Below the pieces are notes generated by a model, which had not been told where the DNA came from, made no database searches, and worked only from the letters and a program-made list of their open reading frames with translations. The position numbers and the translations under genes were made by a program. Positions 12,140-22,831 of a stretch of 64,000 nt of DNA are shown here, piece after piece; positions within the stretch are counted from its first letter, which is position 1, and each line of letters begins with the position of its first letter. This DNA comes from Procambarus clarkii (taxonomy: Eukaryota; Arthropoda; Malacostraca; Decapoda; Cambaridae), in NCBI RefSeq assembly GCF_040958095.1, contig NC_091160.1, positions 40,467,730 to 40,531,729 of the forward strand. Direction: 5' to 3'.

Positions 12140-13115
12140 ATCAGATAATTCCTGGAGAGAGGATAGAATGAGGAGACCTCAGAGGAAAATCAACACGACA
12201 TGATGGACTACGTAACGAACAAACTCGAAGAAGCTGAAGAAAGATTCATACCACCACTAAGGGTTAAAGGAAGCACGACGAACATTACCCGATGGTTAAA
12301 GTGGCAGTGTTTGGGAAGTAAAGAAAAGGTAAGGTAATTACCAGGAGAAAGTGATAAGACAATATAACCTATATAGCACTTGGAAGGGGTCAGGATAAGG
12401 ACTTGAGATGAGACGGGGGAAGGGAATGGCGCCCAACCATTTGACGGTTGTGGATTGAACGCCGACCTGCATGAAGTGAGATCGTCACTCTACCTTCCAG
12501 CCCAAGTGGTTGAGCTGGAAGTTGAGAAAAGAAGCAAAAGAACATGCAAGAAATAAAGAGAACACAGAACAGAAGGAAATCACAATATTTACAAAGTGTC
12601 CAGATATGAGTACACAGAAACTAGTGAGAGGTAGAGAAACATTACAAGACTACCAGTGAATACAGTGCTAAGTCCCGACCAAAACCTGTTTTATAGCAAC
12701 ATCAGGAGGAAGATGACTGCGAATAACCAAGTAATCAGACTTGTAAAATGGGAGAGAGGAAACATCATAAGGAGGTAATAATAAGAATGATGAGGAACTT
12801 AACAAAAGTTCTAAGAAGTATTCAAGCTGGAATCTAATTTTGCCACTAGAGCTAAGAGTTCAAACCGAATGGAGACTTATACAGGGAAGCCTCACTGATA
12901 TGATAATGACACCAGAGGAAGTAAGGACGCAATTACAGGAACTGGACGTGACGAAAGCTGTAAGATCAGACAAAATATTGCCATTGACTCTAAAAGAGGC
13001 AGCTGAAGCAATTGTGCAGTCCCCCTTGTTATAATATTTAATTCCTCTTCAAAAACACGAGAGCTTCCTGATTGCTGGAAGATGGCTAATGTGGTACCAC
13101 TCTGCATTCTATGCT
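12140..13115 (+). mobile_element. LINE family C fragment with nested minus-strand SINE
   Basis: Plus-strand frames at 12880-13020 read LQELDVTKAV followed by a degraded PDGISP-type motif and ALKEAAEAI, the start of a non-LTR reverse transcriptase. Upstream 12190-12320 resembles the linker between endonuclease and RT. Several stops and frame changes are present. The same region is seen again at 32757-33010. Confidence 0.6.
12335..12535 (-). mobile_element. tRNA-derived SINE (family S3), minus strand
   Basis: On the minus strand a tRNA-like head (GGGCTGGAAGGTAGAGTGAC) with B box GGCGTTCAATCC is followed by TGGTTGGGCGCCATTCCC, AAGTGCTATATAGG and a terminal ATTACCTTACC. It interrupts the family C LINE fragment. 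A possible weaker relative is at 51690-51860. Confidence 0.62.
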
Positions 13116-14180
13116 ATAGCGGCTGAAACCGTTATACGGTAGAACAGTATCATTACACAGACCGAGCTATTGGGTATTTATCTAGCCACTGAATACCTTA
13201 AGCTCAATGGTGGTGGAGTGATATTCTGTGACTCTAAAAGTGCTCTGCAGTCCTTAAATAACCCATCACAATATACGTCGGAAGTAGCTTGTAATATTAA
13301 ATGGAATGTAATTTTTGCCAATGATAATAACTCTTGTATAAAATTTGTGTGGATCCCATCCCATGTTGGAGTTGGAAAACATGACTTTGTAGATCAATTG
13401 GCCAATGAGGCTTGCAGGAAAGAAAACATTGATTATGACTTTGGACTATCTAATGCAGTTATTAGAAACATACAAATTAAAGAAATTAATTCAGATTTAG
13501 AAGAACTAAGAAATGCCCAGAGACCTGAAAGCTGCAGTATTAAAAGTTATGACAAGTTTTGTAATAATAGGTATTTGTATGGTCAGCACAGTAACCGGAC
13601 CAGGCAATGTGATGTAGTCATTGCGCGAATTCGCCTTGGCTATAGACACATCTGGCAGGTTAGTGAGGCTGAGCCACTACCAGAATATTCAGATTGTAAA
13701 CTCTGTGATAAACCTTTAATGCATTCACTAGAACACTATATTGATGAATGTGAAACCGTAAAGGACTTTAGACCTCCTGGCCTCTTGTACCACCAACTGT
13801 GTAACTATTTTATTGACTCAGGTGTTCTGGACGACATCCTAACAATTTACCCAAAATTTGCTTGTCCATTTTAAAGAATGAAGAACAATTTTTATTTATA
13901 TTACTTCTAAGCTGTATCACTTATGAACCCATCTCTGCCCTTGTGTGGCAGTGCACAATAGAAAGTTGTTTTCACGTATCCATACATTAAAACATTGATT
14001 GTAACAATGATATATATGTGCTTCAGCCTACAGTTTAGACCTATTGTCTTATGTATGACCCTCTGTCCTGCGTGACAGTGAATACTAGCATTATCCTCAC
14101 TTTAATAAGACCTATCAAAATCCTCAGATTAGGCAAAATTGTAATTAATTTTGTCAATAAAGATGTTAATAATAATAATT
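13116..14180 (+). mobile_element. LINE family B (I-like), RNase H and C-terminal domain, with 3'UTR
   Basis: An open frame from 13170 to 13874 encodes the RNase H domain (VIFCDSKSALQSL, then FVWIPSHVGVGKHDFVDQLA) and a C-terminal Cys/His segment (DCKLCDKPLMHSLEHYIDEC). The end FACPF parallels FAPRL in the copy at 6783. The 3'UTR extends to about 14180 and ends in a short AAT repeat. The upstream RT is missing, so the copy is 5'-truncated. Confidence 0.85.
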
Positions 14181-14184
14181 AACG

Positions 14185-14740
14185 CGTATCCTCAGCCAGT
14201 TACTAGAGAGACAGATCTGAGGCAGGCTAATCGAACATTTCAAACAGACAAATTTTGTCTCAAAACACCAGCACCGATTTTGTAAAGCAAAATCCTGCTT
14301 GACAAACTTGCTGCAGTTCTGCAATAAGACAGAAATGAAATAAGAGAGAGAAGGATGGGTAGACTGTATATTCTTTGACTATCAGAAAACATTTGATAAT
14401 GTCCTAAACAAGAGACGCGTTCATATAAATATGCAAAACGCAAAATGATGCAAAACTAATGAGAAGAGTCGTTAAGGCACACGAAGGGACACAGGTGGAA
14501 ACCTAGTAACCAATTGAGCCACACAACATTTGAAAGAATTTTTTCAGTGTTTAGTAAATGGAATGCACTAGGCAGTACTGTGGTGGAGGAATACTCCACA
14601 CACATTTTCAAAAACAGATATGATAACAGCCCAATAGGCTCAGGAACCTTTACATCAGATTACATCAGGTTGAGAGGCGGACCAAAGTGCCAAAGCCCAA
14701 CCCACGCAAGTACAGTTAGGTGAGTATATACACACACACA
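14185..14740 (+). mobile_element. LINE family C fragments, 3' end abutting the duplicated SLC15 exon
   Basis: The RT block FFDYQKTFDNVLNKR-like sequence near 14375-14415 and the C-terminal block KWNALGSTVVEEYSTH (14553-14600) mark this as family C. The 3'UTR ends GCAAGTACAGTTAGGTGAGT and runs straight into a short ATACAC repeat and the splice donor side of the SLC15 exon copy. The same junction exists at 34.2 kb. Confidence 0.68.
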
Positions 14741-14750
14741 CCCGACCCAC

Positions 14751-15021
14751 CTTGCCCAGATAGACATCGGCCACGACGGCGCCGGCAATGGGGGCGAGGT
14801 TGACTAGGCCTTCCATGATGGCCGTAACCGTCGTGGCCGAGGAGGAGGTGAAGCCCAACATCCGCTGCATGTAGAACACAGCACCACCGAAGAGCCCGTA
14901 GTAGACGAGGCGCTCGAGCAGGTACGACACCAGGATGACTATGGCCCCTCGAGGGTAGGCCATCATGACTGCCCAGCCAGACCTACTTCTTCAGTACGTC
15001 ATGACGCCTCTCTCTCTTCAC
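14751..15021 (-). CDS. Second copy of SLC15 first coding exon (partial duplicate gene)
   Basis: The minus strand encodes MMAYPRGAIVILVSYLLERL and onward to ADVYLGK, 72 codons from ATG 14966. It is nearly identical to the first coding exon of the SLC15 gene at 34256-34519, with about five amino-acid differences. The acceptor (AAAACAG at 15022-15028) and donor (AAG|GTGGGT at 14751/14750) are intact. The segment between acceptor and ATG differs in length from its twin, and an in-frame TGA lies upstream, so ATG 14966 or 14963 must be the start. No later SLC15 exon was found to its left (1-14750). It is either the beginning of a second gene with a very long next intron or an orphan duplicate. Confidence 0.82.
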
Positions 15022-15059
15022 CTGTTTTAGTATAAACGCAATTAAAAAAAAACATAATG

Positions 15060-15650
15060 AAGGATACCTAGATTTTTGTTTTATTTTAATCATTGTGAGA
15101 GAAGCCTATGCTATACTTGCAAATTTTAAAATAACTTTTAAATACGTGGATGAAAGGGGATACTTAAAAATTATTCACGAGATTCGTGAAACCGACATCG
15201 GAGTACTTGTATGGTTGTCATATAAAAAAAACACATACACAAAATATAAAAGGTACAAAGACAAGCGTCCAAATGGCTTCCAGACCTAAAGCACACAAGA
15301 GCTATGAGCTTGAGGTGTAAAACAGGCACAAGCCATGAAAGAGAAGGTAAGGAGATATAATCACCACATAAAACCCCTGACAAGAATTGAAAAATTTGCC
15401 AAATTGGAATTATTATAAGAGGCCACAGCCTAAAGCTTAGAAAGGAATAGTGTCGAAAAGGTATGCAAAAGTTCTGCTTTGCGAACAGTTGTAGAAGGTT
15501 GAAACAATTTAAGGGATGTCAGTAGATGCCAAAATTATCAGCGGGTTCAGTCATATGACAAAGATGAAGGGGAAGACAGGACACCACGAGCGTTGCTCAC
15601 ATCCTGCAACTACACTTAGATAATTATAGACTCACACACACACATAATGT
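15060..15650 (+). mobile_element. LINE family C remnant within the duplicated block
   Basis: Degraded plus-strand sequence ends with VVEGWNNLRD and a 3' end GACACCACGAGCGTTG followed by ACTACACTTAG and a CA run, as in the copy at 35610-35830. It lies between the duplicated SLC15 exon and its 5'UTR exon, the same relative place as in the intact gene. Confidence 0.55.
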
Positions 15651-16052
15651 AACTGCAGGTACCTCTTGATCTTGGTAGCATAATACACATTTTATCACCA
15701 CCATAAAAGATGGCTTATTTAGTAAAATTCATTTTTTCTAGTTATGAGTAGTCATTATGAATTTATGATATTGTCAGCATTCCTTATTTTTTATCAACCT
15801 TTTCTAGACATTTAATTACTTGGGCAGACGAGAGGATATACACAGAACATGAAGTAAACCTTGATGAATAATATGGTAACGTTGTTTGTAGGCAACGTCA
15901 CCCCTTCTAACGTAACCCCACAACCATTCCTGGAACTGTCTACCTACACAACCTCAAGCTCATGCAAAAATATCAACATGATAACACCGACCTCTGCACA
16001 TTCAGAGATGACATGTTGCTGTATAAAATACGAACAGTATTGGTGAGCTTAC

Positions 16053-16200
16053 CAGAGTGAACAACTGTGGTGGGGAGGAGCTGCGGTGCCCACCGTGTTC
16101 AGGTCCACACTGACCCCAGTAGCATCAGTAACAGCCAGCTGCCCAACAGTTGTGGTGGGGAGGCTGGCTGTTACTTTAACATGTCATGTTAAAGTTAACA
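16053..16200 (-). other. Copy of the SLC15 5'UTR exon
   Basis: The minus strand ends in CACCACAGTTGTTCACTCTG|GTAAGC, a good splice donor. The region 15900-16200 is similar to 36130-36450 upstream of the intact SLC15 gene. A perfect 11-bp inverted repeat with a one-base loop (16173-16195, ACTTTAACATG/CATGTTAAAGT) lies at its upstream side. The exon's 5' limit is not visible. Confidence 0.55.
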
Positions 16201-16211
16201 TGTTACTTTGG

Positions 16212-16446
16212 AGGGAGCTGGTCGGCCGAGCGGACTGCACGCTGGACTTGTGATCCTGGGTTCGATCCCGGGCGCCGGCGAGAAACAACGGGCAGAGTTT
16301 CTTTCACCCTATGCCCCTGTTACCTAGCAGTAAAATAGGTACCTGGGTGTTAGTCGGCTGTCACGGGCTGCTTCCTGGGGGTGGAGGCCTGGTCGAGGAC
16401 CGAGCCGCGGGGACACTTAAAAGCCCCGAAATCCTCTCAAGATAAC
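16212..16446 (+). mobile_element. tRNA-derived SINE (family S1)
   Basis: This is a complete S1 copy with B box GGTTCGATCCC, the GGGCAGAGTTTCTTTCACCC body and the end CTCTCAAGATAACA. It lacks the short CTGTGGTC segment found before the B box in the other copies. Confidence 0.87.
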
Positions 16447-16776
16447 ATGGATCTTAATATATGTCATCTGCAAATTTGATGATGTGGTTTGTAATATCCT
16501 AAACTGTCATTGACGTACGTGACAGAAAGCTGTATTCCATTCAGCACATTTCTCCCGTCAGTTTAATAATAATAATAATAATAATTTATATTTATAGAAA
16601 ATACATAAATTTGATACGAGATACAATTGAGAACTCGCAGGTAAACAATGTACGTTATAAAAGCCACTAATACACAGTTTCAGGCATAATGTAAACCTGC
16701 CCATCCTCCTGTTTAGATAGTACCTTTCGTAGTTATATGGACTGTCGTACATATATTGACGTAATGGACAATTAGA

Positions 16777-16972
16777 TAGAATTTGGTACTATTCTCTTTA
16801 TTTGAGTCTGGGAAAAATAAGCTAAAACCAAACTTAAACATTTTTAAGCCTAGTATAGGACTATGTCAGTCCTTTTATAGCGTGTATTAAGCCTAGGATG
16901 GTTAGGTTTTATTAACAAAATAAATACAAAAACCTTTTCCGATTTGTCCAAATTCATTAGTACCAAATTCTA
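16777..16972. mobile_element. Candidate 196-bp MITE with 15-bp terminal inverted repeats
   Basis: TAGAATTTGGTACTA at 16777-16791 and its perfect reverse complement at 16958-16972 bound an AT-rich, non-coding 196-bp segment. If the outer TA is the target duplication, the element would fit a Tc1/mariner-type MITE. No second copy was seen in this window, so the call rests on the inverted repeat alone. Confidence 0.4.
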
Positions 16973-17179
16973 CTTTATAATTGTGTATTGCGTCAACATG
17001 TGTATGATGATCCTCGTCGTTGCTATAAATAGACGCAGAAAAACGCTGACGGGTGGCACCGTCACTGTTGCTGAGAGCAAAAAATTCGGGTTATTTTCGT
17101 CTCCACCCAACACTACATTACCTAACTACTGCTCAGCAAGAGTTAAGTGCATGGAGACTTAATATGCCATAGTTCACAG

Positions 17180-20100
17180 TGAACTTCAACAGTAATCAAC
17201 CATATTAACCAATTTTCATCATGCCTGCCTATCGACGACCTTTCTGCTATACGAACACCATACGCCTATCCCCACTACCAATCTCCAAGTATCTAAGTCT
17301 GTAAAAATCTACCAAGAATCTACCACCGTAAACATGCCCAAACATAGCAACAAGTAAGGTAGGGGGTACCTCTCACTCATTATCCATAACACCAAGAGAC
17401 CTAAGTGAAACACTGGCAGCCCTGGAATCTTTGCCGATGTTGGTAAACGCAGCACCGGCTTCGCCTCCCTCTCTGCCAGCCGACGCTACGACTCAACTCA
17501 AAACTCAGGCTGTGGTATTCATTCAATCTATGCCTCCCTGTATGAGCTTCAAACCATTGCGGAACAATCCATGGCTTCAGAAACTTCAGAACTTAGTGCT
17601 TCTGTAATCTGAAGCAATTGTGGGCCCTCCAAGCCATGGTCTCCCAACAACAACAAACTATAGACTACCTCTTCGAGTCTTCGTCGAACAACAATCAAGC
17701 AATTCTCAGCTTAAAAGCTGTTACAAATAACACAATGGATCCAATACACAAGATTAAGGCCGAGGAAACCCAACCAGGACAAAGAGACATCCTTCAAAAG
17801 CTGGAAAAGCAAATAAATCTCCTTCAGATGCACCAGGCGGCTTCCGAAGACGACCATGAGCAACAACAACTTCACAACTCCCTGATAATTTGCTCTGCTG
17901 ATCTGCCAGATTAACAAAAAGGTGAGAACTGCTGTAATGTAGCCCACGCCCTAATTAATTCAAAGATCAAAGTCAATGTTGATATCAAATCAGCTGTCGG
18001 GATAGATAAAAACAGTTCCCGTGGCACGAGGAGAATGCTCATCAAACATGCAAAGCCTGCTGCTAGGTTTGACCTCATGCAAACAGTTGCTAAGCAAAAT
18101 ATCAACCTTTATATAAATGAGTGCCTTACCAAGCAGCGTGGATCCCACCTCTTCAGGCTGCGTCAAATTCGCAAACAAAACCCAGGTGCTATCAAGCAGT
18201 GCTACACTAGGAATGGAACGATCATTGTAAAGAAGGAAAAAACAGGAAAAAAAATGAAATAAAGTGTGACCAACAACTACTGGCCTTCTTTAATGAATGT
18301 GGTATATCTGAAAACCAGAATCTGTCCAATGCCAACACTGAAAATAACTCATAAGTGACTGAGGCTAGCCTGACCTAGCCTAATCTTGTTCAATGTGCTG
18401 GCTTTGCCTTACCGGTTAAATAATGCTCTCTCATCCAAAAAAAAGTTCTTAAATAATCAGTAAATTCTCCGTGTACTTATGTACTTATTTAAGCATCTAC
18501 CTCAGCATCTTAGTAAAATCTTACTCATATGTTTAATCTAACCCTGTTTTTTTTAATTTAATTGTAATTTGATTTATATTAGTCATTTATTGGAATTAAT
18601 TAATTGAGTTAATTTTTGTTTTCTTAAGTTTATACTAGTTATAGGATCATAACTAAGGTATCTAAAGATAATTATCATTAAGAATTTTTTACTTTATTAT
18701 TATTATTATTATTTTTATTATACATTATTCCTGTCAACCTTTATTGATTTTTCCCCCTTCATACCTAACTTCTGTATTCTTCCTGGCTATCTAGGGTGAT
18801 CTTTATTTTACTTCTAATTGTTTCTATTATATGTGTATTTGTATTTATTGTTGTGTTTTTTATATAATTACTTTAGATTTACAGCAGATTTAGTATTTAA
18901 CTATTCTGTAATTGCTTGTCTTATTGTATTGTGACCCCATTGCATCTACATGCAAGCTGATATTGATCTTGATCTAAATCTTTTGTCTCAAATCTTCAAC
19001 AACCAACATATTGACCATCACTACTATAAGTATTACGCAGCAAATCTTGTGAAAAACAAACTCCAAAATAACACCTGCTTATCAGTTTTCAACCAAAATG
19101 TCAGTTTACTTGGTAAACATTTTGATGATATAAACGCACTACACACAGCGCTAGATACTAAACTATTATTCATTATTTTAACAGAAACATGGGTAAGTAA
19201 AGACTATATCCAACTCTTCAACTTAGCTGGTTATAAAGTCATTCACAACTGTAGGCCTAATAAAAAAGGAGTTGGCACAGCTATATATTACCAAAATACC
19301 TTCATCTGCAATAGTGTCATTAGTGATATATACGACTACTTTGAATATACCTTTGCTCAGTTCTAAAATAAATCCTCCTTGACTATCGGAACTATCAATA
19401 GATTTCCCAATTCTAATATAGTTTCATTCTCAGATAACCTAAAGAATCTCATCATAAACAATAATCTCAACAAAAATCACATCATTCTAGGAGGAGACTT
19501 CAATATTGACCTAGGTCAGCAAAATAGCCCCCAAGTCGACTATTTCGTAAACAGCATGAACTCCTGTATGCTAATCCCCACAATCACCAAGCCCACCCGA
19601 GTCACTCAAACATCTGCTACTACCTTGGATCACTTATGGGCTAACATAACAGCTCCCCTTGCATCTGGTATAATCATTGACAGAACAACTGACCACTAGC
19701 CTACCTTCCTCATAGCAAACATGAGCATAACACCACCAGAAAACAAGAAACATACATTCAGGCTACACAGTGAAGCAGCGATAGGCAACCTCACAAATAC
19801 ACTTCACAATATTTACTGGGAATCTGAATTTAATAATACACAGGATATAAATTCATTTGCTAACCTCTTCCTTTCCAAAACTCTAAGCCTCTACAACATT
19901 CATTGTCCCCTCATCACCAAGCAAATAACTGACTAAAGAATAAACAATCCTTGGCTCACAAGTGGTATACTCAAAGCAATCAACAAGAAACATGAATATG
20001 AAAAAACTTAGGATTGGCCTAGTTACAAAGGAAGTAGTTAAAAGTACTCATCAATGCTTACCAGTATCATAAGAAAAGAAAAACTTTCCTATTATGAGAG

Positions 20101-20518
20101 TAGATTCAAAGAAGCAAAAGGCAACATTAAAATCCTGTGGAAAGCCATCTCTAACATCCTAGGAACTAAATAACACTCATATAACCAGATAAAACTCTCA
20201 AAGGATGGTTATACACTTGCAACTAATTTAGAAACGGCAAATGAATTTAATAGCTTCTCTTCATCGGTTGGTGCTAACCTTACCAGTAAAATCCCTCAGT
20301 CTCAGACACATGTTACCACATATCTCTCAGGTAGCTATTCAAACTCTTTTCCTTTCACCAGTCAGCCCGACAGATGCTGTGTCCATTATACACTCACTAA
20401 AAACCAAAGCTGGGAACATTAGTAAAATACCATTCATCGTATACAAGAGTACCTCCCATGCCCTTGCGCCACCCATTGCTCTGCTGTTCAACAACTCTCT
20501 AGTGTCATACCTTCTCTG
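17180..20518 (+). mobile_element. LINE family A, 5' two-thirds (ORF1, endonuclease, start of RT)
   Basis: This is the longest family A copy. ORF1-like frames span 17618-18262: a Gln-rich, helical N-terminal part (residues LQKLEKQINLLQMHQAASED suggest a coiled coil), then a basic part (RRMLIKHAKPAARFD; LRQIRKQNPGAI). A long AT-rich spacer separates it from ORF2, which begins near 18950. The AP endonuclease shows ILTETWVSKDY, GGDFNIDLG, TTLDHLWANI and TTDH. A linker and the start of the RT (LKTKAGNISKIPFIVYK at about 20400) follow. At about 20518 the frame is cut off by Penelope-like sequence. Several stops and frameshifts show it is inactive. Confidence 0.8.
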
Positions 20519-21150
20519 ATGAAGTGGGTTTCCAGGGTTATGGGTCTTGATATTTCCATAGGCATACCCAGGTTTGTATTCCCCAACAACCTTTGGCAGG
20601 TGGAGTCCGGATTCCCCAAACTTTGGGGAATACAAACCTGGGTATGTATTTGGAAATGTCAAGACCCACAAGCCTGGAAACCCGCTTCGGCCAATCATCA
20701 GCCAGATACCCACACCCACATACAGACTAGCTAAGCGACTCAACGGGTTGCTGACTCCTTACGTACCTTGTGCTTTCAACCTGAAGTCTCCCAAGGAATT
20801 TGTCAAATTACTGAGGGGAGCACGGGCCACGGGGATAAGAGCCTCATTGGATGTAGAGTCACTATTTATCAACGTACCTGTGGACGAAACAATCGGGATG
20901 ATAGCAGACAGAGTGTATCGTGACCCGGCTTGCACTCCTCTTGACATGCCAGAAAGCATACTGAGGAAACTACTCCAAGCCTGCACTTAAGAGACACCCT
21001 TCTTGAGCCCAGATGAGCACATGTATAACCAAGTAGATGGGGTCGCCATGGGTTCTCCCGTAAGTGTCCTGTTTGCGAATTTCTACATAGGCACCATCGA
21101 GCAGAGGGTCTTAGTTGACATGGACTTGAGACCCGCCATATACTGCAGGT
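20519..21150 (+). mobile_element. Penelope-like element fragment with 5' inverted copy
   Basis: The plus strand encodes a Penelope-type reverse transcriptase segment: FGNVKTHKPGNPLRPIIS, then SLDVESLFINVPVDETI, then VDGVAMGSPVSVLFANFYIG. These are RT blocks of Penelope-like elements and differ from the LINE RTs around it. The first part (20524-20583) is an inverted copy of 20629-20688, forming a large fold-back at the 5' end. The element is truncated on both sides, broken, and not active. Confidence 0.82.
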
Positions 21151-21156
21151 ATGTTA

Positions 21157-21835
21157 CCTTACCTTAAGGTTACCTTGAGGTGCTTCCGGGGCTTAGCGTC
21201 CCCGCGGCCCGGTCGTCGACCAGGCCTCCTGGTTGCTGGACTGATCAACCAGGCTGTTGGACGCGGCTGCTCGCAGCCTGACATATGAGTCGATACCATA
21301 CCTGGTTGATCAGGTATCCTTTGGAGGTGCTTATCCAGTTCTCTCTTGAACACTGTGAGGGGATTGCCAGTTATGCCCCTTATGTGTAGCGGAAGCGAGT
21401 TGAACAGTCTCGGGCCTCTGATGTTGATAGAATTCTCTCTCAGAGTACCTGATGCACCTCCGCTTTTTAACGGGGGTATTCTGCACATCCTGCCATGTCT
21501 TCTGGTCTCATGTGATGTTATTTCTGTGTGCAGGTTTGGGACCAGCCCCTCTAATATTTTCCACGTGTAAATTATTATGTATCTCTCCCGCCTGCGCTCA
21601 AGGGAGTACAGATTTAGGCTCTTTAGTCGGTCCCAATAGTTTAGATGTTTTACTGAGTGGATTCTAGCAGTGAAGGATCTCTGCACGCTCTCCAGGTCAG
21701 CAATTTCTCCAGCTTTGAAAGGGGCTGTCATTGTGCAGCAGTACTCCACTCTAGAGAGCACAAGCGTTTTGAAAAGTGTCATCATCGATGTTGACGACAA
21801 TTTTACACAGGTACCTTTCCCAACTTCCACATAAT
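21157..21835 (-). mobile_element. LINE family D, RT C-terminus and 3' end, minus strand
   Basis: An uninterrupted minus-strand frame (about 21830-21159) encodes VLSRVEYCCTMTAPF, LESVQRSFTARI, YSLERRRERYIIIYTWKILE and GPRLFNSLPLHIRG, the C-terminal part of a non-LTR RT. The end carries GGCCTGGTCGACGACCGGGC and repeats of the CCTTAAGGTAA type. That end resembles the tail of SINE S1. Related decayed copies are at 51030-51310 and 55165-55850. Confidence 0.82.
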
Positions 21836-21904
21836 ATTCCTGTCAACCTTTGGAGAACGGTGAGGTGTTGCCCGAGCATATAAGCAGCAGAGTAGCGAAT
21901 AATA

Positions 21905-22215
21905 ACTCACGGGAGACATCTCCCGTCACGCAAGGTGCAGTCGCACCTCCACAGATCTCCAGTATCATCTATTGATACTGGTGATGGCTCAAAAGGGCCA
22001 CCACTTACGAGCTATTCATGCCCGTGCCACCTTTTGGGTGGCTTCATCTTCATCTTAACTCATTCACAAGGGAGACATCTCCCGTCATGCAGGGTGCATT
22101 CGCACCTCCACAGATCTCCAGTATCAGCTCTTGATACTGGTAATGGCTTAAAAGGGCCACCACTTACGGGCTATTCATGCCCGTGCCACCTTTTGGGTGG
22201 CTTAATCTTCATCAA
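21905..22215. repeat. Dimeric hairpin-rich repeat, two units of about 140 bp
   Basis: Two closely similar units (about 21909-22050 and 22066-22210) stand head to tail. Each contains a series of small stem-loops: GGGAGACATCTCCC, GGTGC-loop-GCACC, CCAGTATCA-loop-TGATACTGG, ACGGGC-loop-GCCCGT and GCCACC-TTTT-GGGTGGC. Each ends in a TCATC-type trinucleotide tail. Class unknown; a structured SINE-like retroelement is likely. Confidence 0.75.
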
Positions 22216-22493
22216 TCATCAATCGAATAATAACTAGTCTACTTTCAAGTGTCGTCTAGAACAGACACTTGCGAGATACTGTATCGACTCTCAGTGCGCT
22301 CAACTCACACCATTGCTCGCCAAAATATCACCTGCATACTTCTGTATACTCGACCAAATATATATATTCTCTTAGTGTTTGTGTTTATTGTCACCATACT
22401 TTATGTAACAATAGAACCGTTACATACCTATGTATGTTACAGTATAACATTGACACTTTAGTAGTAGGATAGGCTGCAGGGCAGCTTGTGTCC

Positions 22494-22831
22494 AGGACTG
22501 TTGAAGAGGAGAGTGTGTGTGGACGTTCGTGGCAGTTGGAGAGGAGGTGGCCCACGTCGACGAAGCGGCCCCCTGTGAGAGGGTGTGTGGGCCCCTTTTA
22601 AATCTGTTAGATTTCTGTTATTTGTTAGATTAAGGACCTGCCCGAAACGCTGCGCGTACTAGTGGCTTTACAAGAGTGTAATTACTGTACTATGCTATGT
22701 ATTCTCATAAACCCAATGTACCTTCTTGTATATAAGTAAATAAATAAATAAATAAATAAATAAATCTGCCCAGCTGAAGTAGTTGTCGGAGGTCATGAAA
22801 GAAGAGTTACTGACGATCTCCAGTTTGTTTA
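22494..22831 (+). repeat. Direct-repeat block, copy 1, split by a LINE A tail insertion
   Basis: 22494-22606 plus 22761-22831 match 23431-23609 closely (GGACTGTTGAAGAGGAG at the start, GACGATCTCCAGTTTGTTT at the end). Between the two parts sits a 154-bp LINE A 3' end (22607-22760) flanked by TAAATCTG on both sides. The block's own identity is unknown. The two copies lie about 0.9 kb apart, with a short open frame (23141-23425) of unknown family between them. Confidence 0.75.
22607..22760 (+). mobile_element. LINE family A 3' end, 154-bp insertion with 8-bp target duplication
   Basis: The insert runs from TTAGATTTCTG to the (AAAT)n tail and contains GGACCTGCCCGAAACGCTGC. TAAATCTG at 22599-22606 and 22761-22768 is the target duplication. 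The uninterrupted paralogous site at 23539-23546 shows the pre-insertion state. Confidence 0.85.

Noticed and set aside
20505-20545. CTGATGA at 20516, a possible hammerhead ribozyme core as found in Penelope-like elements
   Set aside because: No GAAA-containing second core or closing stems could be found at the right distance.
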